In this document: positions 15,828-23,129 of the stretch, in pieces
Numbering within the stretch: position 1 is the stretch's first letter
How the letters are laid out: each line of letters begins with the position of its first letter
NCBI GenBank assembly: GCA_030247725.1
Contig: JAOTRT010000002.1
Location: 124,001 to 188,000, forward strand
From: Candidatus Nitricoxidireducens bremensis
GTDB taxonomy: Bacteria; Pseudomonadota; Gammaproteobacteria; Burkholderiales; Rhodocyclaceae
Length of the DNA: 64,000 nt
Direction: 5' to 3'
Translations under genes and position numbers: made by a program
The notes under the pieces: generated by a model
Seen by the model: only the letters and a program-made list of their open reading frames with translations
Told to the model about the DNA's origin: nothing
The model's database searches: none

Positions 15828-17792
15828 TCAGGCGGCCTTCTGGGCCGCTGCCTTGGGGAAGGTCTTGACGTCGCGGATGACGAGGTCGGCGGCCACCTTG
15901 CCGCGGCGGCCGTCCTCGAACTTGACTTCGGTCTCGATGAACTGGGACTGCTTGCCGGTGTACAGGGCCTCGATGAGCACCGCGTACTTCTCGGCGATGA
16001 AGCCGCGCCGCACCTTGCGCGTGCGCGTCAGCTCGTCGTCGTCGGGATCGAGTTCCTTGTGCAGCACCAGGAAGCGATGCACCTGGGTGTCGGCCACCAT
16101 TTCGTCGGCCGCCAGCTCGGCGTTCACCTTCTCGACGCACTCGCGGATCAGCTCCACCACCTCGGCCTTGCCGGCCAGGTCGGTGTAGCCCGAATAGGCC
16201 AGGTTGCGGCGCTCGGCCCAGTTGCCGACGGCGCCGATGTCGATGTTGATGAAGGCGCAGACCATGTCGCGGTCGTGGCCGAAGCAGACCGCCTCCTTGA
16301 TGTGGGAGAAGAACTTGAGCTTGTTCTCGATGTAGTTGGGCGCGAACATGGCGCCGTTCGAGAGCTTGCCCACGTCCTTGGCGCGGTCGATGATCTTCAG
16401 GTGGCCTTCGTGGTCGAAGAAGCCGGCGTCGCCGGTCATGAAGTAGCCGTCGGCGTTGATGGTCTCGGCGGTGGCCTCGGGCCGCTTGTAGTACTCCTTG
16501 AGCAGCATCGGCCCCTTGACGAGGATTTCGCCGTTGTCGGCGATCTTCACCTCGACGCCCGGCGCCGGCTTGCCGACGGAATCGAGCTTGATCTCGCCGT
16601 CCGGCTGCAGGCAGACGTAGGCGCAGGTCTCGGTCTGGCCGTAGAGCTGCTTCAGGTTGATGCCGATGGAACGGTAGAAGCGGAACAGGTCTGGGCCGAT
16701 GGCGGCGCCCGCCGTGTAGGCGACGCGCACGCGCGTGAGGCCGAGCACATTGCGCAGGGGGCCGTAGACGAACAGGTTGCCGAGGGCGTAGAGCAGGCGG
16801 TCGCCGAAGGAGACCGCCTTGCCGTCGAGGATCTCGGCGCCGCAGCGCCGCGCCACGTCCATGAAGTAATGGAACATCTTGCGCTTGATGGCGCCGGCGT
16901 CCTCCATGCGGATCATCACCTGGGTCAGCATGTTCTCGAACACGCGCGGCGGAGCGAAGTAATAGGTCGGGCCGATCTCGCGCAGGTCGGTCAGCACCGT
17001 GTCGCCCGACTCGGGGCAGTTCACCGTGAAGCCGGCGTAAAGGGACTGGGCGATGGAGAACAGGTGGTCGCCCACCCAGGCCATGGGCAGGTAGGAGAGG
17101 ATCTCGTCCTCGGGCACCAGCTTGTCGAACTCGCAGCCGCCGCGAGCGGCGGAGATGAAGGCGTTGTGGGTCTGGCAAACGCCCTTCGGCTTGCCGGTGG
17201 TGCCGGAGGTGTAGAGCATCACCGAGACATCGTCGGGGCCGCCCTGGGCGATCTCCTGCTCGATGAAGTCGGGCTGGTTCTTGTTGTGGATGCGCCCCAT
17301 GGCCACCACCTCGTCGTAACCGTGGAGGAAGGTCTGGGTGTAATGGCGCATGCCGCGCGGATCTTCGTAGACGATATGCTGGAGCTCGGGACATTGGTCC
17401 TTGACCTCCAGCAGCTTGTCCACCTGCTCCTGGTCCTCGACGATGGCGATGTGGATGCCGGCGTCCTGCAGCACGAAGACCATCTCGGCGGCGACGGCGT
17501 CCTGGTACATGGGCACCGGGATGCCGCCCAGCATCTGGGCGGAGAGCATGGCGCCGTAGAGGCGCGGCCGGTTGTCGCCGATGATGGCGAGGCGGTCGCC
17601 GCGCTTGAAACCCAGTTCGGCGAGGCCGCAGGCCAGGGCCCGCGTCTCCTCGGCCACCTCGGCCCAGGTCCAGGTTTGCCAGATACCGAGATCCTTTTCG
17701 CGGATCGCGGGGCGGTCGCCACGCACGCTGGCATGGTGCATGAGCAGGCGCGGAAAGGTATCCAGCGCCGCGCCGTTCGGCGTTGCTGCCAT
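15828..17792 (-). CDS. AMP-dependent acyl-CoA synthetase (FAA1/FadD15-like)
   Basis: 654 residues of the long-chain-type acyl-CoA synthetase class. The phosphate-binding loop is LYTSGTTGKPKGV near residue 195, the A5-type motif YGQTETCA is near 390, TGDAGFFDHEGH is near 470, and the hinge and catalytic-lysine region appears at DRAKDVGKLSNG. It activates a carboxylic acid to its CoA ester with ATP. A ribosome-binding site GGAGA precedes the ATG at 17792. It is the first gene of the liv-type cluster and is divergent from the Crp/Fnr regulator, so regulation from the shared 173-bp gap is likely. The true substrate is not deducible. Confidence 0.85.
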   Translation of the reverse strand: MAATPNGAALDTFPRLLMHHASVRGDRPAIREKDLGIWQTWTWAEVAEETRALACGLAELGFKRGDRLAIIGDNRPRLYGAMLSAQMLGGIPVPMYQDAVAAEMVFVLQDAGIHIAIVEDQEQVDKLLEVKDQCPELQHIVYEDPRGMRHYTQTFLHGYDEVVAMGRIHNKNQPDFIEQEIAQGGPDDVSVMLYTSGTTGKPKGVCQTHNAFISAARGGCEFDKLVPEDEILSYLPMAWVGDHLFSIAQSLYAGFTVNCPESGDTVLTDLREIGPTYYFAPPRVFENMLTQVMIRMEDAGAIKRKMFHYFMDVARRCGAEILDGKAVSFGDRLLYALGNLFVYGPLRNVLGLTRVRVAYTAGAAIGPDLFRFYRSIGINLKQLYGQTETCAYVCLQPDGEIKLDSVGKPAPGVEVKIADNGEILVKGPMLLKEYYKRPEATAETINADGYFMTGDAGFFDHEGHLKIIDRAKDVGKLSNGAMFAPNYIENKLKFFSHIKEAVCFGHDRDMVCAFINIDIGAVGNWAERRNLAYSGYTDLAGKAEVVELIRECVEKVNAELAADEMVADTQVHRFLVLHKELDPDDDELTRTRKVRRGFIAEKYAVLIEALYTGKQSQFIETEVKFEDGRRGKVAADLVIRDVKTFPKAAAQKAA

Positions 17793-17856
17793 CAGTGAGT
17801 CTCCTCGTTATGTGCCGTCGCTTTGCCCGGCGCCTGGCGGCGCGCGAACGCGATCT

Positions 17857-17881
17857 GTGCAATGTCGAGCGGCCATTGTAC
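17857..17881. promoter_or_regulatory. Candidate operator, inverted repeat GTGCAATG-N9-CATTGTAC
   Basis: The arms match at 7 of 8 positions. The site sits in the divergent gap, 65-89 bp upstream of the acyl-CoA synthetase start codon. It is a plausible target of the neighbouring Crp/Fnr protein, although the spacing differs from the standard CRP (N6) or FNR (N4) layout. Confidence 0.35.
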
Positions 17882-17953
17882 GCTGGCCGCCGCGGTCCCA
17901 ACCGGGGCTCCCTTGCGGGGAATTCGAGGCAAAGTTTAAGGGCCGTCTACCCC

Positions 17954-17977
17954 TATAATTGTCTCGTGCCTGACAAT
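17954..17977 (+). promoter_or_regulatory. Promoter -10 and overlapping perfect inverted repeat at the Crp/Fnr start
   Basis: A consensus -10 hexamer TATAAT (17954-17959) is followed 6 nt later by the GTG start at 17966, implying a leaderless transcript. A perfect inverted repeat ATTGTC-N8-GACAAT (17958-17977) overlaps both the -10 end and the start codon, as expected for an autorepressor site. No good -35 hexamer lies 17 bp upstream. Confidence 0.45.
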
Positions 17978-18664
17978 CCTGAAAAAAAATCGCTGACCCT
18001 GGATGACATCCTCCAGGCCTCCCACTGGGCCGCCGGCCTGACCCCCGCCGAGTTCGAGCGGGCGCGCAAGGGCACCGTCGAGCGCAAGATGCCGGCGGGC
18101 GGCTTCATCTGCCGCAAGGGCGAACCGGTGGAATGCTGGATGGGCGTCATCGAAGGCCTCGCCAAGATGTCCTCCGACTGGGTGACCGGCAAGACCGCCT
18201 CCTACACGGGCATCTCCACCGGCGGCTGGTTCGGCGAAGGCTCCCTGCTGAAGACCGAAGTACGGCGCTACGACGTCATCGCCCTGCGCGACACCCGCGT
18301 CGCCTGCATGCGCCGCGAAACCTTCCAGTGGCTGCTGGACCACAGCATCGCCTTCAACCGCTACGTGATGATGCAGATCAACGAGCGCCTCGGCCAGTTC
18401 ATCGGCCTGTTGGAATCGGAACGCCTGCTCGACACCGACGCCCGCGTCGCCCGCTGCCTCTCGGCCATGTTCAACCCGGTGCTCTACCCGGACCAGAACC
18501 GCCACCTCAACATCTCCCAGGAAGAAATCGGCTACCTCGCCGGCGTCTCGCGCCAGCGCGTGAACCGCTCCCTCAAGATACTCGAAGACGCCGGCTTCCT
18601 CGGCATCGAATACGGCGGCATCAACATCCTCGACCTGGACGGCCTGCGGCGCTTCGGCGGGTAA
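17966..18664 (+). CDS. Crp/Fnr-family transcription regulator
   Basis: 232 residues: N-terminal cyclic-nucleotide-binding-like beta-barrel (about 30-140, with GGWFGEGSLL), a dimerisation helix (near 125-150), and a C-terminal winged helix (ISQEEIGYLAGVSRQRVNRS, about 185-205). It lacks the N-terminal cysteine cluster of FNR, so it is not an iron-sulphur oxygen sensor; the ligand is unknown. The GTG at 17966 is chosen because upstream codons are in the promoter region and no ATG exists before about residue 40. It is divergent from the acyl-CoA synthetase/liv cluster, which it probably controls. Confidence 0.82.
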   Translation: MPDNPEKKSLTLDDILQASHWAAGLTPAEFERARKGTVERKMPAGGFICRKGEPVECWMGVIEGLAKMSSDWVTGKTASYTGISTGGWFGEGSLLKTEVRRYDVIALRDTRVACMRRETFQWLLDHSIAFNRYVMMQINERLGQFIGLLESERLLDTDARVARCLSAMFNPVLYPDQNRHLNISQEEIGYLAGVSRQRVNRSLKILEDAGFLGIEYGGINILDLDGLRRFGG

Positions 18665-18772
18665 GGTGTTGGGCGCCGCTTATCAGCAGTTCGCCGCAGG
18701 TAGCTCCCTGAACGTAGAAGTCACCGGCACTGCACGGCTTTTCGCGCGAATGTAATGGTTTGATCCCATTCG

Positions 18773-19615
18773 CTACAAGAGCGGCTCTGGGTACTTTCCA
18801 CCGAAAGCGGCTGGAGAGTACTGATGAAGCAATTCGTCCTTGGGAAGGCTTGTATTTGGCATCGTCTTTAGTAGGGCAAATTCCTCGACCATTGGCTTGA
18901 ACTTTTCGCTCCCCCAAGAGGACAGGCAGTTGTAGAAAAGAAGCATCAGTTCCGCACTGGACAATTGCGCGCGTACCAGATTTGTGTAAAAGCGTTTGTC
19001 GATTCCACCCGTACGACTGACGAGCTTGATGATGTTGTACATGAGGCGGAAATAGTGGCCAATCTCATGCTGGTGTTCGATATAGAACAAATCGTAGTAA
19101 ATAAGAAAGGCTTCATAATTGCCGTCAGCCCCCTCTGCTTCCAACGTGGATTGCAGTCGATTTAGAAACACCTTGAAGCAGTCACGCCCTTTGGTAACTT
19201 TGCCGCTCCTTGAGACGATATCTATGGAACTTACGATGTCGTTGTGAAGGCGTAGCAATTGAAAGAACGATGCTTCAAAGTTCTGAACTCTCAATGCTTC
19301 GTTTTGTTTTACTAGGGCGTCTGCTGAGTTCTTTAGCTCCTTCGCTGATATTCGAAGCTCGCGAACCTGGAGCGCAAACGTTCCAAGAAAAGCCAATAGC
19401 GCGAGGAAACTAAATGTCGGGTTCAGTAATCCTCCAACGTAATCACCGAATTGGCCCCATTCCTCACGGCTGTCAGACAGGCTGCCCGAGAACTTAACCA
19501 AATAAGCGCCGATGATTATGGTGGCTACGACAATACCCACAAGTGCAAGCCACTTAAGGCGGGAAAATAATTCGCCGGCCTCCTCAATTTCTTTATCAAC
19601 TGGGCTAGTGGTCAT
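18773..19615 (-). CDS. Putative phage abortive infection protein (putAbiC-like)
   Basis: 280 residues with two transmembrane helices (about 22-42 and 66-86), then a coiled-coil segment (RELRISAKELKNSADALVKQ) and an alpha-helical cytoplasmic domain. The blocks WGQFGDYVGGLLNP, NFEASFFQLLRLHNDI, GHYFRLMYNI and RAQLSSAELMLLFYNCLS match my recollection of the family known as putative phage abortive infection protein. Members are thought to sense infection and stop growth, but mechanism is largely uncharacterised. The gene is strikingly AT-rich for this chromosome and is bounded upstream by palindrome P copy 3, indicating horizontal acquisition. No ribosome-binding site is obvious. Confidence 0.8.
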   Translation of the reverse strand: MTTSPVDKEIEEAGELFSRLKWLALVGIVVATIIIGAYLVKFSGSLSDSREEWGQFGDYVGGLLNPTFSFLALLAFLGTFALQVRELRISAKELKNSADALVKQNEALRVQNFEASFFQLLRLHNDIVSSIDIVSRSGKVTKGRDCFKVFLNRLQSTLEAEGADGNYEAFLIYYDLFYIEHQHEIGHYFRLMYNIIKLVSRTGGIDKRFYTNLVRAQLSSAELMLLFYNCLSSWGSEKFKPMVEEFALLKTMPNTSLPKDELLHQYSPAAFGGKYPEPLL

Positions 19616-19643
19616 GAAATCAAATGAAGCGGCTGTAGGAAAT

Positions 19644-19677
19644 ATTGGTTCATCGCGGCACTCTGCCGTGAACCAAT
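19644..19677 (-). other. Hairpin in the leader of the abortive-infection-like gene
   Basis: Outer arms ATTGGTTCA (19644-19652) and TGAACCAAT (19669-19677) are perfect. An inner stem CGGCA-CTC-TGCCG stacks on them with a 3-nt bulge. It lies 29-62 bp upstream of the start codon and may be a regulator-binding dyad or an mRNA leader structure. Confidence 0.55.
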
Positions 19678-19768
19678 TGGAATATCAAGCGTCATACCGG
19701 TTCCGTCATGAAGGAACAGCCCGTGGCCTGCTACTAGCCGGAGTACGCGCCGAAGATGCCCAGGGCGG

Positions 19769-19831
19769 GGCGGGTGCTCGCGGGTGAGGCATCTGCGCTT
19801 TCTGCAGCTAACGAGCCCGCGAGTACCCGCC
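19769..19831. repeat. Palindromic repeat, family P, copy 3
   Basis: 16-bp arms (19769-19784 and 19816-19831) match at 15 of 16 positions around a 31-nt core that starts TGAGGCATCTGCG and ends GCAGCTAACGAG. The core ends are identical to copy 2 and the middle differs but can still fold (CTGC...GCAG). It is in the same orientation as copy 2 and about 154 bp upstream of the next low-GC gene. Confidence 0.8.
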
Positions 19832-19871
19832 CGGCCCTCCGCTCCCAAGCGTCAGCCCCCAACCAGCCACC

Positions 19872-20225
19872 TCAGAGCAGTTCCGTATCCTCATGGGAAT
19901 ACGCCGGGCTGCAGCAGCAGAGAATCACCAACCCATCGCCGGAAGCCTCGACGCAATGGGCCGTGCCCGGCGGGATCAGCACGCTGTCCCCCACCTCAAT
20001 CGGAAACCGCTCAGCCCCCAGCGCCATGATCCCGCTACCGGCAGTGACGTGATAAATCTCCTCGGTGCGCAGATGCCGATGCAGCAGCGTGCGCCCACCC
20101 GGCGCCACCACCGCCTCGGCGAGGCTCTGGTTGCGCACCGGGGAGGCGGATGGATGCAGCAGCTCCCGGATGGTCGAACCGTCGCGGGTCACGTAGGCGG
20201 GGATGTCGGCGTAGCGGGTCTTCAC
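19872..20225 (-). CDS. Small cupin-domain protein
   Basis: 117 residues forming a single cupin barrel. Metal-binding motif 1 is HRHLRTEEIYHVTAGSG (about 48-64) and motif 2 is PPGTAHCVEA near 85-94. It could be a dioxygenase, isomerase or sugar-binding protein; no substrate can be named. The start ATG overlaps the stop of the SRAP gene by 4 bp, so the two are translationally coupled. Confidence 0.75.
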   Translation of the reverse strand: MKTRYADIPAYVTRDGSTIRELLHPSASPVRNQSLAEAVVAPGGRTLLHRHLRTEEIYHVTAGSGIMALGAERFPIEVGDSVLIPPGTAHCVEASGDGLVILCCCSPAYSHEDTELL

Positions 20226-20890
20226 GGGGCGGGCTCCTCGGGTTCTATCAGGCCAGGGTCGTCGTCGATGGTGCGATTGACGCGACGATTCACAGGCCAG
20301 GCCCGCAGGCCTTCATCTGGCGCCGGCGCCACCAGATGCAACACCTCGTCGGCAGCCCCCTCCAGCCAGGCCTGCCGGTCGGCCGGGGCGACGATGACGG
20401 GCATGCGGTCGTGGATCGGCGCCATCACCTCGTTGGGGCCGGTGGTGACGATGCAGACGGTGCGCAGGACGCTGCCGTCCGGCGCCCGCCAGGACTCCCA
20501 CAGCCCGCCCAAGGCCAGGGGCTCCCCCGACGCATAGCTGATGTAGTAAGGCTGGCGCACCCCGCCGCCGGCCTTCCACTCGAAGAAACCGGAAGCCGGA
20601 ATCAGGCAGCGGCGGCGCTGGAAGGCGTCGCGGAACGACGGCTTCTCGGCCACGATCTCGCCGCGGGCGTTGTTGAGCCTGGCGCCGACGGCGGCATCCT
20701 TGGACCAGTGGGGCACCAGCCCCCAGCGCAGCAGGTGCAGCACCCGCCGGCCCTCGGGCGAGCGGCGCACCACCGGGATGTCGGCGCCCGGCGCGATGTT
20801 CCAGCGGGGATCGAAGTCGGCCCATTCGTCGAGGGCGAAGGGGGCGATCAGGTCGGCGGGCGAAAAGGCCAGGGCGAAACGGCCGCACAT
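20222..20890 (-). CDS. SRAP-domain protein (YedK/HMCES family)
   Basis: 222 residues. Cys2 directly after the initiator Met (MCGRFALA) is the nucleophile that in YedK/HMCES forms a thiazolidine cross-link with abasic sites in single-stranded DNA. The other family residues are visible: Asn in WNIAPG, Glu in GFFEWK and His in APIHDRMPVI. It shields abasic sites during replication. The start at 20890 is fixed by the Cys2 requirement. The DNA polymerase IV gene 600 bp away on the other strand gives a DNA-damage-tolerance neighbourhood. Confidence 0.92.
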   Translation of the reverse strand: MCGRFALAFSPADLIAPFALDEWADFDPRWNIAPGADIPVVRRSPEGRRVLHLLRWGLVPHWSKDAAVGARLNNARGEIVAEKPSFRDAFQRRRCLIPASGFFEWKAGGGVRQPYYISYASGEPLALGGLWESWRAPDGSVLRTVCIVTTGPNEVMAPIHDRMPVIVAPADRQAWLEGAADEVLHLVAPAPDEGLRAWPVNRRVNRTIDDDPGLIEPEEPAP

Positions 20891-21000
20891 GGGCTGGTCA
20901 TGGGAAAGGGGGGGCCGCCAGTGTAGCCCGGCGACGGCCGGGAAACCCCTGGCACGCAATTCGCTGAGGGAAGTCCATTCCCCCAACCCTGGAGAACACC

Positions 21001-21417
21001 ATGCCCATACTGCCGAGCGGACGCCGGGTCGAATTTTCCCTGGACCGTTTCCATGCGCTCCTGCGCCAGATGGACCATGACAAGGCGCAGGCCCTGGCGG
21101 CCACCCTGCAGGAACCCGACGACCTGCTCTACGTCCTGGACGCCGTGCACTTCGGCCTGGCGGACGGCGAACCCTACTTCGCCGACTACGTAGCGGCCGA
21201 CTGGCGCATGGCCGCGGCCGAATGGAGCTCGGCGGACCGGGCCGCCCTGGAGGCCTGGCTCGCCTCGGACGAAGCCCGCTACAGCCGCGCCGAGGCGATC
21301 CGCTACATCCGCTCCCTGCTGCTGGAGCGACCGGGCCGGGCCCTGGCCTTCCCCTACGCCACCCTGGGCGACATGGGCCACCCCCGCGCCGTCGAAGGCT
21401 CCCGGCTGCGGCAATAG
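21001..21417 (+). CDS. Hypothetical protein, 138 aa
   Basis: I do not recognise this protein. It is acidic and probably all-helical, with motifs such as PDDLLYVLDAVHFGLADGEPYFADYVAADWRMAA in its middle third and no signal peptide or membrane segment. A ribosome-binding site (CTGGAGA) lies 7 bp before the ATG. Codon use matches the chromosome. It lies between the SRAP gene (divergent) and dinB (same strand, 73 bp downstream), so a link to DNA repair is possible but unproven. Confidence 0.6.
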   Translation: MPILPSGRRVEFSLDRFHALLRQMDHDKAQALAATLQEPDDLLYVLDAVHFGLADGEPYFADYVAADWRMAAAEWSSADRAALEAWLASDEARYSRAEAIRYIRSLLLERPGRALAFPYATLGDMGHPRAVEGSRLRQ

Positions 21418-21490
21418 GCGGTTCAATTTCGCCGGGGGCAGGCAGGAATTGCCGCCCGGCGCCCTGCCGCCCCCTTAGAATCGGCGGCCC

Positions 21491-22642
21491 ATGACCGCCC
21501 CGCCCCGCCGCATCGCCCACCTGGACATGGACGCCTTCTACGCGTCCGTGGAACTGCTGCGCTACCCGGAACTGCGCGGCCAGCCCGTGGTCATCGGCGG
21601 GCGCAGCACCCAGCCGCCGACCACGGCCGCCGACGGCAGCCGCCGCTACGCCCGCCTGGCCGACTACAAGGGCCGCGGCGTCATCACCACCTCCACCTAC
21701 GAAGCCCGCGCCCTCGGCGTCTTCTCCGCCATGGGCATGATGAAGGCGGCGCGGCTGGCCCCCGCGGCCATCCTGCTGCCGGCCGACTTCGACGCCTACC
21801 GCCACTACTCGCGCCTGTTCAAGGCGGCGGTGGCGGCCATCGCCCCGCAAATCGAAGACCGGGGCATCGACGAAATCTACATCGACCTCACCGAGCTGCC
21901 CGAGGACAGCCTGGCCCTCGCCCGCCGCATCAAGCAGGCGGTGCGGGACACCACGGGGCTTTCCTGCTCCATCGGCATCGCCCCCAACAAGTTGCTGGCC
22001 AAAATCTGCTCGGACCTGGACAAGCCCGACGGCATCACCCTCCTCGCCATGGCGGACGTGCCGGCGCGCATCTGGCCCCTGCCGGTGCGCAAGATCAACG
22101 GCATCGGCCCCAAGGCCACGGAACGGCTGGCGGCCCTGGGCATCGCCACCATCGCCGATCTGGCCGCCGCCGACCCGGCCGTGCTGCGGCGCCACTTCGG
22201 CCCGGGCTACGGCACCTGGCTCCACGACGCCGCCCGTGGCCTGGACGAACGCCCCGTGGTGACGAGCTCGGAACCCAAGTCCATCAGCCGGGAAACCACC
22301 TTCGAGCGGGACCTGCACCCGCGCCAGGACCGGGCCGTCCTCGCGGAAATCTTCACCGACCTGTGCGAGCGCGTGGCCGGCGACCTGAGGCGCAAGGGCT
22401 ACGCCGGCCGCACCGTCGGCATCAAGCTGCGCTACGACGATTTCCACACGGTGACGCGGGACCACACCCTGGCGGCGGCGGTGGCGGATGCCGCCGCCAT
22501 CCGCCGCGCCGCCGGCGAATGCCTGAAGCGGGCGCCCCTGGACAAGCGGCTGCGGCTGCTGGGGGTGCGGGTAGGCGCCCTGGAGCGGCCGGACGAAACA
22601 CCGGCGCCGGCCACGCCGGCCCAGGGGGAGCTGCCCCTGTAG
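21491..22642 (+). CDS. dinB: DNA polymerase IV (Y-family translesion polymerase)
   Basis: 383 residues. Catalytic carboxylates lie in HLDMDAFYASVE (D12 and D14) and GIDEIYIDL (D127, E128). The helix-hairpin-helix KINGIGPKATERLAALGI is near 200, the little-finger domain begins around 240, and the extreme C-terminus QGELPL is a beta-clamp-binding motif. It is about 30 residues longer than E. coli DinB because of an insert after VVIGGRS (about 40-60). It copies damaged DNA with low fidelity. No LexA box was identified upstream. Confidence 0.93.
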   Translation: MTAPPRRIAHLDMDAFYASVELLRYPELRGQPVVIGGRSTQPPTTAADGSRRYARLADYKGRGVITTSTYEARALGVFSAMGMMKAARLAPAAILLPADFDAYRHYSRLFKAAVAAIAPQIEDRGIDEIYIDLTELPEDSLALARRIKQAVRDTTGLSCSIGIAPNKLLAKICSDLDKPDGITLLAMADVPARIWPLPVRKINGIGPKATERLAALGIATIADLAAADPAVLRRHFGPGYGTWLHDAARGLDERPVVTSSEPKSISRETTFERDLHPRQDRAVLAEIFTDLCERVAGDLRRKGYAGRTVGIKLRYDDFHTVTRDHTLAAAVADAAAIRRAAGECLKRAPLDKRLRLLGVRVGALERPDETPAPATPAQGELPL

Positions 22643-22663
22643 GAACCCGCTCCGGCCTGCCGC

Positions 22664-23098
22664 TCAGCGGCAGTTCTGCTCCATGGCCTTGCGGATCGCT
22701 GCTTCCTCGGCGGCCCGCTCGGCGGCGTCGAGCACCTGGAAGCCGCCGCCGGCCTTGGCGGCGGTGCGCCGGGGCCGGTCCTCCAGGGCCTTGAGGTCGG
22801 CCTTGGCCTTCTCGCAGGCCGCGGCCTTCGGGTCCGCGGCCGGTTCCGCCTTCGGCTTGTCGGCCGTGAGCTTTTCGACCGCCGCCTTGTTTCCGGGTCC
22901 GCTGGTATCCACGTTGAGGGGCGCCGGGTTCAGCTTGCGCGCGGGGGTCTTGCCCGGCGGCGGCTGATCCGAGTAATGGACCTTGCCGGTCTCGTCCTTC
23001 CAGGAATAAAGCTGGGCGGCGGCGGCGCCGGCCGCCAGCAGCAGCGCCAGGGCCGCGGCCCGGCGGACCGCCGTAGGAAGGAAGTGGGTGCTGACCAT
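22664..23098 (-). CDS. DUF4124-domain periplasmic protein
   Basis: 144 residues with a signal peptide (hydrophobic stretch 12-28, cleavage near AAA-QLYS) followed directly by the DUF4124 signature YSWKDETGKVHYSDQPPPGKTPA. The rest is a low-complexity Lys/Ala-rich helical region. The function of the domain is unknown; it is common in gammaproteobacteria and betaproteobacteria. It lies 31 bp downstream of the caspase-like gene on the same strand, so co-transcription is likely. Confidence 0.75.
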   Translation of the reverse strand: MVSTHFLPTAVRRAAALALLLAAGAAAAQLYSWKDETGKVHYSDQPPPGKTPARKLNPAPLNVDTSGPGNKAAVEKLTADKPKAEPAADPKAAACEKAKADLKALEDRPRRTAAKAGGGFQVLDAAERAAEEAAIRKAMEQNCR

Positions 23099-23129
23099 GT
23101 CGCTCGCTCCTGGGGTGGCGGCCGGCGTC

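Noticed and set aside
15034..17901. A single 955-residue protein spanning livG and the region antisense-shifted to the acyl-CoA synthetase
   Set aside because: The first two thirds are an out-of-frame Arg/Gly-rich translation of the synthetase gene. Only the last 260 residues, from 15816, form the LivG protein.
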